NCBI GenBank assembly: GCA_030386875.1
Contig: CM059575.1
Coordinates: 20,484,293-20,548,292 of the forward strand
Direction of reading: 5' to 3'
Origin: Morinoia aosen
Taxonomy: Eukaryota; Arthropoda; Malacostraca; Amphipoda; Talitridae
DNA length: 64,000 nt
Below are positions 1-11,774 of the stretch, in pieces; the first letter of the stretch is position 1, and each line of letters begins with the position of its first letter. Position numbers and translations under genes: made by a program. The notes under the pieces are model-generated. The model ran no database searches. It was not told the origin of the DNA and saw only the letters and a list, made by a program, of their open reading frames with translations.

Positions 1-2150
1 CCCTCAGCTGAAACATAATCCCACCCTCGCTCCAAATCTCACCTCCAAACATAATGCCACCCTCGCACCAAATCTCACCTCCAAACATAATCCCACCCTC
101 GCACCAAACCTCATCTCCAAACATAATCCCACCCTCGCACCAAATCTCACCTCCAAACATAATCCCACCCTCGCACCAAATCTCACCTCCAAACATAATA
201 ACACCCTCGCACCAAATCTCACCTCCAAACATAATCCCACCCTCGCACCAAATCTCACCTCCAAACATAATCCCACCCTCAGCTGTAACATAATCCCACC
301 CTCGCTCCAAATCTCACCTCCAAACATAATCCCACCCTCGCACCAAATCTCACCTCCAAACATAATCCCACCCTCAGCTGAAACATAATCCCACCCTCGC
401 TCCAAATCTCACCTCCAAACATAATCCCACCCTCGCACCAAATCTCACCTCCAAACATAATCCCACCCTCGCACCAAATCTCACCTCCAAACATAATCCC
501 ACCCTCAGCTGTAACATAATCCCACCCTCGCTCCAAATCTCACCTCCAAACATAATCCCACCCTCAGCTGTAACATAATCCCACCCTCGCTCCAAATCTC
601 ACCTCCAAACATAATCCCACCCTCGCACCAAATCTCACCTCCAAACATAATCCCACCCTCAGCTGAAACATAATCCCACCCTCGCTCCAAATCTCACCTC
701 CAAACATAATCCCACCCTCGCACCAAATCTCACCTCCAAACATAATCCCACCCTCGCACCAAATCTCACCTCCAAACATAATCCCACCCTCGCACCAAAT
801 CTCATCTCCAAACATAATCCCACCCTCGCACCAAATCTCATCTCCAAACATAATCCCACCCTCGCACCAAATCTCACCTCCAAACATAATCCCACCCTCG
901 CACCAAATCTCACCTCCAAACATAATCCCACCCTCGCACCAAATCTCACCTTCAAACATAATCCCACCCTCGCACCAAATCTCACCTCCAAACATAATCC
1001 CACCCTCGCCCACCCTCGCACCAAATCTCATCTTCAAACATAATCCCACCCTCGCACCAAATCTCACCTCCAAACATAATCCCACCCTCGCACCAAATCT
1101 CACCTCCAAACATAATCCCACCCTCGCACCAAATCTCACCTCCAAACATAATCCCACCCTCGCACCCAATCTCACCTCCAAACATAATCCCACCCTCGCA
1201 CCAAATCTCACCTCCAAACATAATCCCACCCTCGCACGAAATCTCACCTCCAAACATAATCCCACCCTCGCACCAAATCTCACCTCCACACATAATCCCA
1301 CCCTCGCACCAAAACTCACCTCCACACATAATCCCACCCTCGCACCAAACCTCACCTCCAAACATAATGCCACCCTCGCACCAAATCTCACCTCCAAACA
1401 TAATCCCACCCTCGCACCAAATCTCATCTCCAAACGTAATCCCACCCTCGCACCAAATCTCACCTCCACACATAATCCCACCCTCGCACCAAATCTCACC
1501 TCCAAACATAATCCCACCCTCGCACCAAATCTCACCTCCAAACATAATCCCACCCTCGCACCAAATCTCACCTCCAAACATAATCCCACCCTCGCACCAA
1601 ATCTCACCTCCAAACATAATCCCACCCTCGCACCAAATCTCATCTCCAAACATAATCCTACCCTCGCACCAAATCTCACCTCCACACATAATCCCACCCT
1701 CGCACCAAATCTCACCTCCACACATAATCCCACACTCGCACCAAATCTCACCTCCAAACATAATCCCACCCTCGCACCAAATCTCACCTCCACACATAAC
1801 CCCACCCTCGCACCAAATCTCACCTCCACACATAATCCCACCCTCGCACCAAATCTCACCTCCTAACCTAATCCCACCCTCGCACCAAATCTCACCTCCA
1901 CACATAATCCCACCCTCGCACCAAATCTCACCTCCACACATAATCCCACCCTCGCACCAAATCTCACCTCCACACATAATCCCACCCTCGCACCAAATCT
2001 CATCTCCAAACATAATCCCACCCTCGCACCAAATCTCACCTCCAAACATAATCCCACCCTCGCACCAAATCTCACTTCCACACATAATCCCACCCTCGCA
2101 CCAAATCTCACCTCCACACATAATCCCACCCTCGCACCAAATCTCACCTC

Positions 2151-3571
2151 CTAACATAATCCCACCCTCGCACCAAATCTCACCTCCACACATAATCCCA
2201 CCCTCGCACCAAATCTCACCTCCACACATAATCCCACCCTCGCACCAAATCTCACCTCCACACATAATCCCACCCTCGCACCAAATCTCACCTCCACACA
2301 TAATCCCACCCTCGCACCAAATCTCACCTCCACACATAATCCCACCCTCGCACCAAATCTCACCTCCAAACATAATCCCACCCTCGCACCAAATCTCACC
2401 TCCAAACATAATTCCACCCTCGCACCAAATCTCACCTCGAAACATAATCCCACCCTCAGCTGAAACATAATCCCACCCTCAGCTGAAACATAATCCCACC
2501 CTCGCACCAAATCTCACCTCCAAACATAATCCCACCCTCGCACCAAATCTCACCTCCAAACATAATCCCACCCTCGCACCAAATCTCACCTCCAAACATA
2601 ATTCCACCCTCGCACCAAATCTCACCTCCAAACATAATCCCACCCTCAGCTGAAACATAATCCCACCCACGCACCAAATCTCACCTCCAAACATAATCCC
2701 ACCCTCGCACCAAATCTCACCTCCAAACATAATCCCACCCTCGCACCAAATCTCACCTCCAAACATAATCCCACCCTCGCCCACCCTCGCACCAAATCTC
2801 ACCTTCAAACATAATCCCACCCTCGCACCAAATCTCACCTCCAAACATAATCCCACCCTCGCCCACCCTCGCACCAAATCTCATCTTCAAACATAATCCC
2901 ACCCTCGCACCAAATCTCACCTCCAAACATAATCCCACCCTCGCACCAAATCTCACCTCCAAACATAATCCCACCCTCGCACCAAATCTCACCTCCAAAC
3001 ATAATCCCACCCTCGCACCCAATCTCACCTCCAAACATAATCCCACCCTCGCACCAAATCTCACCTCCAAACATAATCCCACCCTCGCACCAAATCTCAC
3101 CTCCAAACATAATCCCACCCTCGCACCAAATCTCACTTCCACACATAATCCCACCCTCGCACCAAATCTCACCTCCACACATAATCCCACCCTCGCACCA
3201 AATCTCACCTCCTAACATAATCCCACCCTCGCACCAAATCTCACCTCCACACATAATCCCACCCTCGCACCAAATCTCACCTCCACACATAATCCCACCC
3301 TCGCACCAAATCTCACCTCCACACATAATCCCACCCTCGCACCAAATCTCACCTCCACACATAATCCCACCCTCGCACCAAATCTCACCTCCACACATAA
3401 TCCCACCCTCGCACCAAATCTCACCTCCAAACATAATCCCACCCTCGCACCAAATCTCACCTCCAAACATAATTCCACCCTCGCACCAAATCTCACCTCC
3501 AAACATAATCCCACCCTCAGCTGAAACATAATCCCACCCTCAGCTGAAACATAATCCCACCCTCGCACCAA
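2151..3571. repeat. ~1.06-kb higher-order duplication inside the 36-bp array
   Basis: The segment from about 2151 to 2677 recurs about 1061 bases later (3212 to 3738) with the same order of variant 36-bp units and the same paired CAGCTG short units. This shows block duplication on top of single-unit turnover. Seen by comparing positions of variant units; exact ends were not computed. Confidence 0.7.
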
Positions 3572-4561
3572 ATCTCACCTCCAAACATAATCCCACCCTC
3601 GCACCAAATCTCACCTCCAAACATAATCCCACCCTCGCACCAAATCTCACCTCCAAACATAATTCCACCCTCGCACCAAATCTCACCTCCAAACATAATC
3701 CCACCCTCAGCTGAAACATAATCCCACCCTCGCACCAAATCTCACCTCCAAACATAATCCCACCCTCGCACCAAATCTCACCTCCAAACATAATCCCACC
3801 CTCGCACCAAATATCACCTCCAAACATAATCCCACCCTCGCACCAAATCTCATCTCCAAACATAATCCCACCCTCAGCTGCAACATAATCCCACCCTCGC
3901 ACCAAATCTCACCTCCACACATAATCCCACCCTCGCACCAAATCTCATCTCCAAACATAATCCCACCCTCAGCTGAAACATAATCCCACCCTCGCACCAA
4001 ATCTCACCTCCAAACATAATCCCACCCTCGCACCAAATCTCACCTCCAAACATAATCCCACCCTCAGCTGAAACATAATCCCACCCTTGCACCAAATCTC
4101 ACCGATAAACATAATCCCACCCTCGCACCAAACCTCATCTCCAAACATAATCCCACCCTCGCACCCAATCTCACCTCCAAACATAATCCCACCCTCGCAC
4201 CAAATCTCACCTCCACACATAATCCCACCCTCGCACCAAATCTCATCTCCAAACATAATCCCACTCTCGCACCAAATCTCATCTCCAAACATAATCCCAC
4301 CCTCGCACCAAATCTCACCTCCAAACATAATCCCACCCTCGCACCAAATCTCATCTCCAAACATAATCCCACCCTCGCACCAAATCTCATCTCCAAACAT
4401 AATCCCACCCTCGCACCAAATCTCACCTCCAAACATAATCCCACCCTCGCACCAAATCTCATTTCCAAACATAATCCCACCCTCGCACCAAATCTCACCT
4501 CCAAACATAATCCCACCCTCGCACCAAATCTCACCTCCAAACATAATCCCACCCTCGCACC

Positions 4562-5660
4562 AAATCATATCTCCACACATAATCCCACCCTCGCACCAAA
4601 TCTCATCTCCAAACATAATCCCACCCTCGCACCAAATCTCATCTCCAAACATAATCCCACCCTCGCACCAAATCTCATCTCCAAACATAATCCCACCCTC
4701 GCACCAAATCTCACCTCCAAACATAATCCCACCCTCGCACCAAATCTCACCTCCAAACATAATCCCACCCTCGCACCAAATCTCACCTCCAAACATAATC
4801 CCACCCTCGCACCAAATCTCACCTCCAAACATAATCCCACCCTCGCACCAAATCATATCTCCACACATAATCCCACCCTCGCACCAAATCTCATCTCCAC
4901 ACATAATCCCACCCTCGCACCAAATCTCATCTCCAAACATAATCCCACCCTCGCACCAAATCTCACCTCCACACATAATCCCACCCTCGCACCAAATCTC
5001 ACCTCCACACATAATCCCACCCTCGCACCAAATCTCACCTCCAAACATAATCCCACCCTCGCACCAAATCTCACCTCCAAACATAATCCCACCCTCGCAC
5101 CAAATCTCACCTCCAAACATAATCCCACCCTCGCACCAAATCTCACCTCCAAACATAATCCCACCCTCGCACCAAATCTCACCTCCAAACATAATCCCAC
5201 CCTCGCACCAAATCATATCTCCACACATAATCCCACCCTCGCACCAAATCTCATCTCCACACATAATCCCACCCTCGCACCAAATCTCATCTCCACACAT
5301 AATCCCACCCTCGCACCAAATCTCATCTCCAAACATAATCCCACCCTCGCACCAAATCTCACCTCCACACATAATCCCACCCTCGCACCAAATCTCACCT
5401 CCACACATAATCCCACCCTCGCACCAAATCTCACCTCCAAACATAATCCCACCCTCGCACCAAATCTCACCTCCAAACATAATCCCACCCTCGCACCAAA
5501 TCTCACCTCCAAACATAATCCCACCCTCGCACCAAATCATATCTCCACACATAATCCCACCCTCGCACCAAATCTCATCTCCAAACATAATCCCACCCTC
5601 GCACCAAATCTCACCTCCAAACATAATCCCACCCTCGCACCAAATCATATCTCCACACAT
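4562..5660. repeat. Higher-order periodicity marked by the AATCATATCT unit
   Basis: A variant unit with AATCATATCT instead of AATCTCATCT occurs near 4562, 4850, 5210, 5534 and 5642. The spacings are 288, 360, 324 and 108 bases, i.e. 8, 10, 9 and 3 units. The units between markers follow a similar order (CATCTCC types, then CACCTCCACAC, then CACCTCCAAAC), which suggests amplification in blocks of 8-10 units. Confidence 0.65.
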
Positions 5661-5965
5661 AATCCCACCCTCGCACCAAATCTCATCTCCAAACATAATC
5701 CCACCCTCGCACCAAATCTCATCTCCAAACATAATCCCACCCTCGCACCAAATCTCATCTCCACACATAATCCCACCCTCGCACCAAATCTCATCTCCAA
5801 ACATAATCCCACCCTCGCACCAAATCTCATCTCCAAACATAATCCCACCTTCGCACCAAATCTCACCTCCAAACATAATCCCACCCTCGCACCAAATCTC
5901 ACCTCCAAACATAATCCCACCCTCGCACCAAATCTCATCTCCAAACATAATCCTACCCTAGCACC

Positions 5966-6480
5966 AAATCTCATCTCCACACACAATAATAAACACGCGC
6001 ACCAAATCTCATCTCCACACACAATCGAACACTCGTACCAAATCTCATCTCCACACACAATCAAACACTCGTACCAAATCTAATCTCCACACACAATAAT
6101 AAACACGTGCACCAAACCTCATCTCCACACACAATCACACCCTTGCACCAAATCTCACCTCCACACACAATAATAAACACGCGCACCAAATCTCATCTCC
6201 ACACACAATCACACCCTCGCACCAAATCTCATCTCCACACACAATAATAAACACGCGCACCAAATCTCATCTCCACACACAATCGAACACTCGCACCAAA
6301 TCTCATCTCCACACACAATAATAAACACGCGCACTAAATCTCATCTCTACACACAATCACACCCTTGCACCAAATCTCACCTCCACACACAATCACACCC
6401 TTGCACCAAATCTCATCTCCACACATAACCACACACTCGCACCAAATCTCATTTCCACACAGAATGACACCCTCGGACCA
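5966..6480. repeat. Diverged edge of the minisatellite (36-38 bp units)
   Basis: Units still contain CACCAAATCTCATCTCCACA but alternate endings such as CAATAATAAACACGCG and CAATCACACCCTTG, giving 36-38 bp periods. The copies are more diverged than those of the main array, as expected for an array edge. It ends about 50 bases from the exon 7 donor of the ABCC10-like gene. Confidence 0.9.
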
Positions 6481-6529
6481 TATCTCATCTCCACAGCCCA
6501 CTCTCGCAGCCCCACACACACAAGCGCAC

Positions 6530-6661
6530 CTTGCTTGAAGTGACTGGACTGAGCGAGGCTGAGGAGCTGGATTTTCCTGTAGACTGACGTGACGACAGCA
6601 GCCCGCACCTTGATGTTGAGGCGCGCCATGCAGTAGTTGAAGTGCACGCTGCACAACGAAC
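6530..6661 (-). CDS. ABCC10: ABCC10-like exon 7 (TMD1 elbow: KVRAAVV..VYRK)
   Basis: 132 bases (44 codons, phase 1 to 1). After acceptor TTTTTCAG it reads SLCSVHFNYCMARLNIKVRA, then AVVTSVYRKIQLLSLAQSSHFKQG. The 'K.RAA....VYRK.L.LS' block is the ABCC cytoplasmic elbow before the next membrane helix. The donor is CAAG then GTGCGC. About 50 bases into the intron the tandem array begins, so exon 8 (expected to start with an EALNLLG-type block) lies outside the window. Confidence 0.9.
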
Positions 6662-8304
6662 CTGAAAAACAACTTCTTTCTTAGTTCTGCCAGTTATGCC
6701 CCATACACCACGTCATTCTCAAAAATGTCACTCGCACAGTATGTTATTTTTCTAGTTACCACCTACACACATGTGTTTCTGAGCATTACTACTCAAAGAT
6801 CTTATATTTCTGGTAGTTACCGCTCACAGATCACGTATTTCGGTAGTTACTACTAATGCACTTTATATTTCTGGTAGTTACCACTCACACACCTCGTACC
6901 ACACCTCGTACTTATGATAGCTGCTAATCACAAAACATGATTTTCTGGTAACTTTCACACACATCATGTATTTTCGTCAGTTAATGAAGAAAAGAACCAT
7001 AGCCTTGCCAAAATAGGCAGCAAAAACAAGCATAATCTTACCTAGATGGAACCGTGAAAAAATACATACCTATTTTTCCCCACAAATACCTAATCCAATC
7101 CAAACCAACCCTAATCTAACCATTCCATCTCAACCTAGCTTATTTGAACCTATTCAGCACTAACCTAATCTACCTTACTTGAACTGAACCAATCCCAAAC
7201 TGCCGTAAGTTCTCTACTAAGCTTACCTAACTTACCCTAACCTGAGTCCGAGAAAATATTTGCGGTTATATGTTAACAACCTGAGTAACTTGACCAACCA
7301 TAACAACAAATCCCAATCTGTTTTAACTATCCCTGAACTAGCATAAACTAAAAAACTTATTCCAACGTATCCAAACCTAACGCAGGTTAACTCTATATCG
7401 ACCACCGTCATTTCTGAAGAACATTTAGGAATCTCTCGCACCATTCTTATATTTTATATCCTTCAATGAAAAGTTCACACCTTACTGGGTTTCAGGAGTG
7501 ACAATTTAAGGGAAATTACTGTAATATTTTGTTCATGAGCAAAATAATTTTGTTGTTGTAAAGGTAATTGAACCAATACCAACAGTTGACCAGAGAAATT
7601 ATATTATTAGCTGTAAAGGTAAGTGAATGTAAAATATTCTAAAATCAGGCCCCAGATAGCTACTTGGAATTTGAACTGACAATTTGCAAAACTGAAGGAA
7701 ATTACCTAGTGCAACACATCATATCCAACAGTTGTATGCACAACATGGATTTGCTTGACAGTGTACATTAATTTTCCCATAGAGAACTGTTGAACGCATG
7801 ACACACAGGGCTAGGTATGGGCAGGAGTAGGCAGGTGAGAAAACGCTATTAATATTGAATACAGATTACAATAAGAAATAGTACTAAACTAATTTCCAGG
7901 TATCAGAAAGAATATCAAGATACAAAGAACAGACTATGTAAACATCAACAGAAAGAAAAGTGTAGAACACAACAAGAATATCACAGAAAAATATAAAAAA
8001 AGAAAGACAGAAAAAAGGTAAGAAACAGAGAAAAAGGGAAGAAACAAAATGAAAGAAAAAGGAAAGAAAATAGAAAGAAAGAAAAAGGAAGGGAAAAAAT
8101 AAAAAAGGAAGAAAAGAAAGGAAAAAAGGAAGAAAAGAAAGGAAAAAAGGAAGAAAAGAAAGGAAAAAAAGGAAGAAAAGAAAGGAAAAAGGAAAGAAAA
8201 GAAAGGAAGAATAAGAAAAGAAAAGAAAGGAAGAAAAAGAAAAGAAAAAGAACAGAAAGAAAAAGGTTTTTGTGAGATTTTAAAACAAATGCCAGAGCAC
8301 GTAC
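6662..8304 (-). other. ABCC10-like intron 6
   Basis: AT-rich intron with no coding signal. It contains the purine tract listed separately, and a stretch near 7080-7250 with many loosely spaced AACCTA/CCTAA words that do not form a regular repeat. Confidence 0.8.
7963..8270. repeat. ~300-bp purine/pyrimidine tract
   Basis: The plus strand is almost purely A and G (GAAAGAAAAAGGAAG-type words; an AAAGGAAGAAAAGAAAGG motif repeats about 16-18 bases apart at 8100-8200). In the transcript sense it is a C/T tract about 30 bases downstream of the exon 6 donor. Such mirror-like polypurine DNA can form triplex (H-DNA). The long frames read from it (Phe/Leu/Ser-rich) are artefacts. Confidence 0.9.
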
Positions 8305-8633
8305 CAACAAGAGCAGAAAAACAGAGCCCGAAGGAGTAAGCCAGGCCGACCCAGAGCGCCTGGTCCTTGGAGTCGACATAGGTGACCAGCTCGTGCAGCA
8401 GCAGCGGCCCCGCAAAGCCGCACGAGTCCGACGCCAGCTTCAGCAACCCAATGCTGTAGAACTCCTTGCCAAAGAGCGAGTGCAGGCACCGCAGCAGGGA
8501 GAACTTCTGCGCTGCTTCCTTGCTCGCCTTCACTGGTCTGAGCATGGCAGCTGGAGCTTCTGGCATCACAGAGTCTGGAGAAGACTCGTTTTCCACCGCA
8601 GGGGATGGTGCTCCACTCCCATCAGGGAAGTCA
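8305..8633 (-). CDS. ABCC10: ABCC10-like exon 6 (linker end and first TMD1 helices)
   Basis: 329 bases. It begins with a Ser/Pro/Glu-rich linker (DFPDGSGAPSPAVENES) and continues LLRCLHSLFGKEFYSIGLLK, then DSCGFAGPLLLHELVTYVD and WVGLAYSFGLCFSALVG. The run GLLKL...GFAGPLLL..LV is highly characteristic of the first TMD1 helices of ABCC10. Acceptor TAACTTGCAG, donor GTTG then GTACGT, phase 1 at the 3' end. The conserved part matches ABCC10 without gaps apart from the long linker. Confidence 0.93.
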
Positions 8634-8699
8634 CTGCAAGTTACAATTTGGTAGCCATGATACTTATACATGTATTCTACCGATTGGTCTGGGATAAAA

Positions 8700-9475
8700 A
8701 TGTTTTTAACTTCAGAGAGCATCTAAATGACACAATGTCTCTACGTACGAGTTACAAAATGTTACTCCTCATTCGTACGCAATTTGGACAGAGTCACCGA
8801 GTCACTTTGTCGCTGGTCGCGCGATTCGCGACTGCCAACTCAGTCTTGTGCTAGCCTCTGTAAGTTACGTATCAAATACGCAAGTGTCGTGAAACTTAGT
8901 GCTATTTCCTTGTTATTTCTGCTAATACTGTAGTGTGATAGTGCGTTGATGGGTCCAAAAAAGATTACTGATTGTTTAGAAAAATGCTGAGAAATCGTCA
9001 TAGACAGACAACGTTGGACAGGTTTTTAAAGAAAGAACCCCAAAAATTGTCTTAATGCAAAAAGACAGAAAAAAGAAAGAACACCTGAAAAAGAGAAAAC
9101 ACCGGAAGGGATGGTAGCTGAAATATTTATGGAAGGTGACTCCCATTCCAAACAGTAGCATAAATATTGCTCTTCCTCCTCTCCTCCTTCCACGTATGAC
9201 ATCAGCTACCCTCAGTACACACACGAAAAGTGCAGTTAAATTTTTATTGATTTCATGTACAGTAGTATACAGTATATTTATTTCTATTAAGTTTTTATGC
9301 ATACTTTGTTTGAAGTATTATAACAACAGTTTAAATACGGAATCATCTGCAGGTCTTGAACGCATTAATAAAATTTACATTATATCTTATGTGAATAAAT
9401 GATTCTAATTTGTACAAATCGCTATTTGAACTGTCTCCTAGAATGGAATGTATATGAATAGCGAGGTTTCACTGT
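8700..9475 (+). mobile_element. Tigger/pogo-like DNA transposon remnant in intron 5
   Basis: The plus strand has MGPKKITD-like coding at about 8949 and then, after only a few codons, RQTTLDRFLKKEPQKLS and a stop near 9000-9052. The RQ.TLDRF ending is typical of pogo/Tigger transposases. The right side ends with GAATAGCGAGGTTTCACTGT (9456-9475), matching a Tigger-type terminus. The middle of the transposase is missing, so this is an internally deleted copy. Its left end is not clear. It sits in an intron in antisense to the host gene. Confidence 0.65.
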
Positions 9476-9978
9476 ACTTATGTTACTATGATAATCTTGG
9501 GGGATATTTGCTTACATTCTTGTATTCGTCCACTTTGCTTTCCAGACAAATAGAGAGCAAATTTAAACACACTGATTTTAGCAATAACATGGGAGAAAAC
9601 TCAATTTCATTTCTTAATTTAAAACACTCAAATTTTCACTACGATGGGTGAAGAAGAAAAATTTGCATTTGTCCTGGTGTAACTTATCAGATTAAGACCA
9701 CATCTTTTACACCAAGTACAGTCGACTATCAAGTTTACAGAAGATATTTCCCTATTAATTCCTCAACAAATAGTTTAAGGAAATGTTTTTAATTTATATG
9801 GGATCATTTTTTTTTTCTAAAAAAACGATCACCAAAAAATTTAAAGCACAAAAATATCCACAACATCTTCAACCTTAAAGACACAACTGAAGTCATACAC
9901 TGACTCACACCACAATCCTACAAACACAAATGAAGACATACGCTTCCCACACATATTGGCACTGCTTCACACTCGTAC
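9476..9978 (-). other. Rest of ABCC10-like intron 5
   Basis: AT-rich, with no coding or structural signal that I can recognise. Confidence 0.7.
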
Positions 9979-10190
9979 CTCGGCGCAAAAGACACTCGAG
10001 TTTCAGGCCCGGCGGCACCAGCAGCTTCAAAAGTTTGGGGCACGGAGCTTGCGTCGGCATCACCGGCGCGGACCATGTTGATCACGGTGGACTGAGACGG
10101 GAAGTCGTGGTGGTTGAACGCATGAGGCTCGCGCTCGTCGTCAGGCAGTGGCCGAGACAGCAACGTGTAGCGCCGTACAGCGTACGACAC
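9979..10190 (-). CDS. ABCC10: ABCC10-like exon 5 (lineage-specific hydrophilic linker)
   Basis: 212 bases, starting VSYAVRRYTLLSRPL after acceptor TACCTCTCGAAG and ending SFAPR plus two bases before donor GTACGA. The two bases join to exon 6 as a Ser codon. The sequence is hydrophilic, rich in Asp, Ala, His and Ser, and has no obvious counterpart in the short vertebrate ABCC10 linker. It is accepted because it is open, GC-rich against AT-rich introns, and fits phase on both sides. It could be an optional (alternatively spliced) exon only if phases are rescued, since 212 is not a multiple of three. Confidence 0.72.
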
Positions 10191-10400
10191 CTTCGAGAGG
10201 TAAAATTGTGAGAAAATTAACGCACTGCGTATGATACCTAGGAGAAAGAATTACAGAAAAATTGACGCACTGTACATGACACCTAAAAGGTAAAATTACA
10301 AGAATTAATGCACTGTGTTTTATAACCCGGGAGAGGTAGAATTGCTAAAAAATTATTGCAGTCGTTATTACAAAACAAAGCACATTTTTGAAGTGGGCAC

Positions 10401-10572
10401 CTGCTGAGTGCGTAGATCATGAGGCAGCGTGTGCAAGTCATCGACAGAGCGCAGCAGTCCCACGGAGCCCTTCTCCATGAGGGCGCCCACCCAGTGCAGG
10501 CTCAGGTACGACAACCAGCTCACGTTGGCCTCTGCTGCCCCCAAGTGGTATGGCGTTGCCACCTCATGAAAT
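10401..10572 (-). CDS. ABCC10: ABCC10-like exon 4 (conserved SWLS linker motif)
   Basis: 172 bases; after one base completing the Arg codon it reads FHEVATPYHLGAAEANVSWL, then YLSLHWVGALMEKG and DLHTLPHDLRTQQ. The ABCC hallmark 'SWLS...W..PL...G....L...DL..LP..L' that precedes TMD1 is clear. In ABCC proteins this L0/lasso region packs on the transporter core and is needed for function. Donor is CAGCAG then GTGCCC, phase 0. Intron 4 after it is only about 210 bases. Confidence 0.9.
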
Positions 10573-11329
10573 CTGAACCAAAATGAGACATTCATACTCA
10601 ATGGTAGGAGAATTTAAAATGAGATGTGAAGCACTATTGCCGTTAATTTTTATGAGGTTAGCAACTCCCTGAAAATACCAGAATGCACTTTCCTAGTGTA
10701 GAGGTCACCCAATATTACAATATCCAAAGGTACTAAAGGTGGACAGAAGGAAAGGTTTATGAGGAGAGAAATCATCTGACCTAGAGGCAAGAAGTCCCAA
10801 CCTAGAATAAGATTAGGGCATGGCAAGGGTGAGAAAAGCTGGTGCTATTCAGGATACAGTTTTGTGAAGAACATGTATGGTAATTCCATACAATATACGA
10901 GAGACCATAGTAGTATCAAAGTGGAAGCAATTTAATTGTTTTACCGACCGTGAAAATGCAATAAAACTAACAACTATTAGCATCTTAATACCTTTTGATG
11001 GCAGTTTAATTAAAATTCAATTAATTCCATTGGCCACATTTGCTAATATCATGAAGAAATTGTACTCAAAAGCAAAAAAAAATGAACTTTTAACTCATTT
11101 GATTCACTCAAGAATTCGGACACACACACACACAACTATTCATACACAAGTGATTGATTTTGCTTTGAACATGAGCCTTTCAAAGGAAGCTGGCTTGTTA
11201 TTTGACAGAGGTGTTATTGGCTTAAGTGTAAAGTGGGAAATTTTTTTAGGTTGTTTTGACATTCTGATGGCCTACCGCACACTCTTTTGGCTCACAATAA
11301 GTGGGCATCATCGTCTGTGGGTTGAGGCC

Positions 11330-11466
11330 ATATGGGCGGGTGAGGCCACGTGGGCGGGTGAGGCCACGTGGGCGGGTGAGGCCACGTGGGCGGGTGAGGC
11401 CACGTGGGCGGGTGAGGCCATGTGGGCGGGTGAGGCCATGAGGGTGGGTGAGGCGGGTGAGGTCTG
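11330..11466. repeat. 18-bp minisatellite with E-box and GC-box in intron 3
   Basis: Seven full units plus a partial one of GAGGCCACGTGGGCGGGT (18 bp). Four units contain the palindromic E-box CACGTG directly followed by GGGCGGG, a GC-box; the other units carry CATATG, CATGTG or CATGAG. The array is strongly GC-rich against AT-rich surroundings. The open frame across it (GEATWA repeats) is a by-product of the 18-bp period. Confidence 0.92.
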
Positions 11467-11774
11467 GATGCCAAGCTTAGGTTGTCTAGCTCAGTAAGTG
11501 CTGATGTGAGCTCAAGTTCTAATCAATGTGAATCAAATAGCTCTTCATAATTTATCTCTAATAGCACGCCCTCCTGTGAAAAAGAACTTCCAGGGTATGA
11601 TGCTACTGAACATAGCAAGCTTTGAAGGCCTTCATTTTACCAATAATAGTAAGACTTCTCCCATTAGCAACACAGCTTCATATGAAAACCAATACTTTAT
11701 AATCTGAATTTCCCTTTCAGTGGTGTACCACTCAAAGCTAATGTCAAGATAGTTGGGGCCAATGCGCAACAAAC

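Larger units (their letters stand above)
1..5965. repeat. 36-bp minisatellite array in ABCC10-like intron 7
   Basis: About 160 tandem units of 36 bp; the plus strand reads roughly CCACCCTCGCACCAAATC followed by TCACCTCCAAACATAATC. A shorter 23-bp unit with CAGCTG replaces it at intervals (for example near 275, 365, 500, 650, 2455, 2645, 3525, 3710 and 4060). Units differ at a few fixed places (CACCTCC/CATCTCC, AAACATAAT/CACATAAT). The array lies just downstream of exon 7 of the ABCC10-like gene and runs off the left edge, so its full length is unknown. On the transcript-sense (minus) strand each unit is G-rich (GGAGGTGAGA, GAGGGTGGG). Because 36 is a multiple of three, long open frames appear in several frames; these are repeat artefacts. 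Confidence 0.97.

Noticed and set aside
4087..5961. 624-codon plus-strand frame of Pro/Ser/His repeats (SHQISPPNIIPP) and the matching minus-strand frames up to 659 codons
   Set aside because: Product of a 36-bp repeat that lacks stops; open in several frames on both strands, with no start context or non-repeat domain.
7080..7250. CCTAA-like words suggesting interstitial arthropod telomere repeat
   Set aside because: Words are irregularly spaced and degenerate; there is no run of consecutive TTAGG/CCTAA units.
7934..8722. 262-codon minus-strand frame ending in Phe/Leu/Ser-rich sequence
   Set aside because: Only its first part (8633..8305) is the ABCC10-like exon 6; the hydrophobic end is the intronic polypyrimidine tract and not membrane helices.
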